A DNA stretch of 64,000 nt. Origin: Achromobacter mucicolens. GTDB taxonomy: Bacteria; Pseudomonadota; Gammaproteobacteria; Burkholderiales; Burkholderiaceae_B. Shown here piece after piece: positions 61,619 through 64,000 of this stretch. Position 1 is the first letter of the stretch; every line of letters begins with the position of its first letter. A program made the translations under genes and the position numbers. The notes below the pieces were generated by a model. It was not told where the DNA came from and did no database searches. It saw only the letters and a program-made list of their open reading frames with translations. Location: NCBI RefSeq assembly GCF_902859725.1, contig NZ_CADIJP010000013.1, positions 62,001 through 126,000 on the forward strand, given 5' to 3'.

Positions 61619-63310
61619 TCATCGTGAATGGGGGTCGCGGCGCAACGAGAATCCTTGCGCCGCATTCATGGCCAGGTAGCTGACGTTGCGCGACACCGTC
61701 GGCGGCTTGTCGCCCGCGTGCAAGGCGCGCACCTCGTCCAGCACCATCTTGTCGGCCAGCGTCATGCGGTCGATCATCCGCAGGTACTGCATCCAGCTTT
61801 CCACCAGGAAGACCTCGCGCCAGACGCCCTCGCGCTCCAGGTCGCGAAACAGCTGCCATTGCTGCGCGCCATTGCGCAGCCGCAACAGGCGCAGCGGCTG
61901 GGCGGCATGCAGCAGCGGCGCCAGCTTGTCCGCGTTGATCAGGTATTCCACCGCGACGAGCACCGCGCCGCGCTGCGTGTTGAAGCCGGCGGCGGCCATG
62001 GCCGGTTCCGCGTCGTCTGCGCGGGTCAGCGACCGGGCATCCACCGGTTCGGGCAGGCGCGACCGGTACAGCAAGGCCACGGTGACGCCGAGCACGATGC
62101 CGGCGGTGGACAGCGCGCCCGACACGCCCATCGTGCCCGCGAAGTGGCCCCACATGAACGATCCCGCCGCCAGGCCGCCGAAGATCGCGGTCTGGTACAG
62201 CGCCAGCGCGCGGGCCTTGACCCAGTCGGGCACCAGGAGTTGCACGGTCGTGTTGTAGGTGGCCAGCACGCCGATCCAGCAGCCGCCCGACAGCAGCAGC
62301 GCGGGAAACGCGATCCACAAGGTGTTGGTCAGGCCCAGCGCCAGGAGGCAGGCGGCCAGCAGGGCGGCGGCCACGCTGATCAGGCCGCTGGATCCCCAGG
62401 CCGCGCGGGCCCGGCGCACCACCACGCTGCCCAGGATGGCGCCCACGCCCAGCGCACCGAGCATGTAGCCATACAGCAGCGCGCTGCCGCTTTCATGTTC
62501 GTGCGCCAAGAGGGGCAGCAGCGCCCAGAGCGCGCTGGCCGACAGGCCAAAGGCGAACGAGCGCAGCATGACCACGCGCGTCACGGTCGAATGCTGCGTA
62601 TAGCGCACCGCCGCCACCACGCCTTCGAACAGCCCCTCGGGCGGCAGGCGCCGCACGGGCAGGTCGCGCTTCCAGCGCCAGATCGCCCAGATCAGGCTGC
62701 CGTAGCAAAAACAGTTCAAAAGAAAGACCCAGGATGCGCCCATCGCGCCCAGCAGCAGGCCGCCGATGGCGGGGCCCACCGCCCGCGCCACGTTGAAGTT
62801 CACGCTGTTCAGCAGCACGGCGCTGCCGACGTGCTCGCGCGGCACCTGTTCGCCCACGGCCGCCTGCCAGGCCGGCGTCACGATGGCGCTGCCGATGGCA
62901 ATGCAGAACACCGACGCGATCAGCGTGATCGGGTGCAGCAGCCCCGCAAAGGCCAGGATGGTGATGAAGACGCCGCCCGCCAGCTCCAGCAGCATGCCGG
63001 CAAGCATGACCTTGCGGCGGTCGTGGTTGTCGGCCAGCACCCCCGTCAGGATCGACAGCGCAACCAGCGGGAACGCGGCCGCCACCTGGATCATGGCGAC
63101 CATCAGCGGGCTGCTCTGCTCCGTCGTGATCACCCACGCGGCCGCGACGGATTGCGCCCAGGTGCCCAGGTTGGCAAACAGATTGGCGATCCAGATGACG
63201 CGAAAGGCGGGAAAGGCAAAAGGGGAAAGCGTGCTGACCTGCAGGACAGGCGCGGGCGCGGCCGGAGGGGCCGCTGGCAGATCGGTCGAAGCCGAAACGG
63301 GCTGCAGCAT
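61619..63310 (-). CDS. MFS exporter (EntS-like) with a C-terminal soluble extension
   Basis: A 563-aa protein. About 12 membrane helices (residues 30-430) have the motif A-like LADNHDRRKV and follow the EntS/MFS_3 pattern. About 125 extra soluble residues follow (LVAVEYLINADKL to the end), which resemble the monooxygenase-like tail found in this family. It starts 152 bp from the divergent DUF2809 gene and ends 16 bp before the Gcr-family gene on the same strand, so the two may be co-transcribed. Confidence 0.85.
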   Translation of the reverse strand: MLQPVSASTDLPAAPPAAPAPVLQVSTLSPFAFPAFRVIWIANLFANLGTWAQSVAAAWVITTEQSSPLMVAMIQVAAAFPLVALSILTGVLADNHDRRKVMLAGMLLELAGGVFITILAFAGLLHPITLIASVFCIAIGSAIVTPAWQAAVGEQVPREHVGSAVLLNSVNFNVARAVGPAIGGLLLGAMGASWVFLLNCFCYGSLIWAIWRWKRDLPVRRLPPEGLFEGVVAAVRYTQHSTVTRVVMLRSFAFGLSASALWALLPLLAHEHESGSALLYGYMLGALGVGAILGSVVVRRARAAWGSSGLISVAAALLAACLLALGLTNTLWIAFPALLLSGGCWIGVLATYNTTVQLLVPDWVKARALALYQTAIFGGLAAGSFMWGHFAGTMGVSGALSTAGIVLGVTVALLYRSRLPEPVDARSLTRADDAEPAMAAAGFNTQRGAVLVAVEYLINADKLAPLLHAAQPLRLLRLRNGAQQWQLFRDLEREGVWREVFLVESWMQYLRMIDRMTLADKMVLDEVRALHAGDKPPTVSRNVSYLAMNAAQGFSLRRDPHSR

Positions 63311-63462
63311 GGGAGCGTGGCCGGACGCGAGGATCGCGTCCGTTCTGGGCTGGGTCAGGGTCGCTCAATGGTACGCCCAAGCCATGCGTCGGGGGAGGCG
63401 GCATGCCCGTTTCCGGTAACCTCCCGGCTGCCCCTGTTTCACTATTTACGTTTGCTGATTCA

Positions 63463-63894
63463 ATGACCCTGACTTTCAATGGGCGCGCGTTCGCCGCCCT
63501 GCTTGCCGTGACCGCCGTGCTGGCGCTGATCGCCACTTTCGGCGCGCCTTATCCCTTCCTGCGGGGGTTCGTGGGCGACGTGGTGGCGGTGGGCTGGGCC
63601 TACCTGCTGTACCGCAGCTTTATCCGCGCGCGCGTGCTGCCGCTCGCCCTGGCGGCGCTATTCACCGGGTATGCGGTGGAGTTCGCGCAATACCTAGGCC
63701 GCCAATTCGGATGGCGCATCGAGCAGCCGGTGCTGCGCGTCGTGTTCGGCAGTGTGCCGGATTGGTGGGACGTGCTGGCCTATACCGTGGGCTTTGTGGT
63801 GGTGCTGGCACTTGCCGGCGGCCTTGCCCGACGGGAGCGGCGCGCCGCGCTGCAAAACGCCCGGATGCAGGCCAGCCTGCGCGCAAGGCGCTAA
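63463..63894 (+). CDS. DUF2809-family small membrane protein
   Basis: A 143-aa protein with four predicted membrane helices. FTGYAVEFAQYLGRQFGW and DWWDVLAYTVGF are typical DUF2809 motifs and place acidic and aromatic residues near the membrane face. Function unknown. The ATG at 63463 is the start of the conserved part. Confidence 0.82.
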   Translation: MTLTFNGRAFAALLAVTAVLALIATFGAPYPFLRGFVGDVVAVGWAYLLYRSFIRARVLPLALAALFTGYAVEFAQYLGRQFGWRIEQPVLRVVFGSVPDWWDVLAYTVGFVVVLALAGGLARRERRAALQNARMQASLRARR

Positions 63895-63899
63895 ACGGG

Positions 63900-63926
63900 G
63901 CGGGGCCGGCTGGACGCCGGCCCCGC
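63900..63926. terminator. Hairpin between convergent genes, weak terminator candidate
   Basis: GCGGGGCCGGC (63900-63910) pairs with GCCGGCCCCGC (63916-63926). T content is low on both sides, so termination may be inefficient. Confidence 0.45.
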
Positions 63927-63942
63927 GGGCACAACTTGATTC

Positions 63943-64000
63943 TTAACCGGCTTGGCAGACCGTGTCGTCGCGTTGCGCGCGCACGGCGGGCGCGGCTGCG
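63943..64000 (-). CDS. C-terminal end of an unidentified gene (continues past the window)
   Basis: Read on the minus strand, an open frame ends AVRAQRDDTVCQAG at the TAA at 63943-63945. Its base composition matches coding sequence and it is convergent with the DUF2809 gene across a hairpin. Nineteen codons including the stop are too few to name a family. Confidence 0.45.
   Translation of the reverse strand, partial: AAAPAVRAQRDDTVCQAG

Overview
The window is a high-GC stretch of a betaproteobacterial chromosome. Gene content and protein style point to the Alcaligenaceae, most like Achromobacter or Bordetella: FrmR/FrmA, a Gcr-type protein, a BrkA/pertactin-style autotransporter, spore-coat-U (Csu-type) fimbriae and many LysR/MFS pairs. 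The assignment is inferred from protein character only. I saw no rRNA, tRNA, CRISPR array, insertion sequence or prophage.

Layout. 1-2.6 kb: tail of a chemoreceptor, then an OmpR-type regulator and its histidine kinase. 2.6-6.1 kb: an AT-rich regulatory region and a 991-aa autotransporter. 6.1-11.3 kb: a MerR regulator divergent from a secreted fasciclin protein, a ceramidase-like membrane protein, a hydrolase, a DUF2501 protein and a spermidine-synthase-like methyltransferase. 11.3-20.8 kb: a compact five-gene minus-strand operon with an unusual domain mix. 20.9-24.6 kb: a CLC chloride transporter and a YdeP-type molybdoprotein. 24.9-26.9 kb: a three-lipoprotein operon (CsgG-like, DUF4810, DUF799). 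26.9-37 kb: metabolic and regulatory pairs (dkgB/LysR, MFS/LysR, quinone oxidoreductase, ornithine cyclodeaminase family, N-carbamoylase) and an EAL phosphodiesterase. 37.2-42.7 kb: a WYL regulator, a sirtuin with an altered active site and a RecB-like nuclease/helicase. 42.8-50.4 kb: a DUF1059 protein, a PAS-GGDEF-EAL protein, a GTPase, two glycan genes and frmRA. 50.5-54.5 kb: HutD, a chemoreceptor and a 14-TM exporter. 54.9-59.5 kb: a four-gene chaperone-usher operon. 59.5-64 kb: a Gcr-family protein, an MFS exporter, a DUF2809 protein and the last codons of an unidentified gene.

The most interesting part is the operon at 11340-20764 (transcribed right to left). In order it encodes an AmpD-fold amidase with an unknown C-terminal domain, a papain-like protease fused to a serine hydrolase, a PAS/GAF protein ending in a histidine kinase that has lost its phospho-accepting His, a receiver-like domain fused to a CHAT caspase-like protease with intact His/Cys, and a protein of unknown family. 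The genes are 22-42 bp apart. I read it as a candidate sensor-protease conflict or programmed-response system in which a two-component-like pair has been rewired to a caspase-like protease. This is an inference from domains and gene order, not a known system that I recognise.

Surface structures (autotransporter, fimbriae, lipoproteins) and second-messenger proteins are spread through the window. The autotransporter and the fimbrial operon each lie behind an AT-rich region with repeats or a palindrome that look regulatory.
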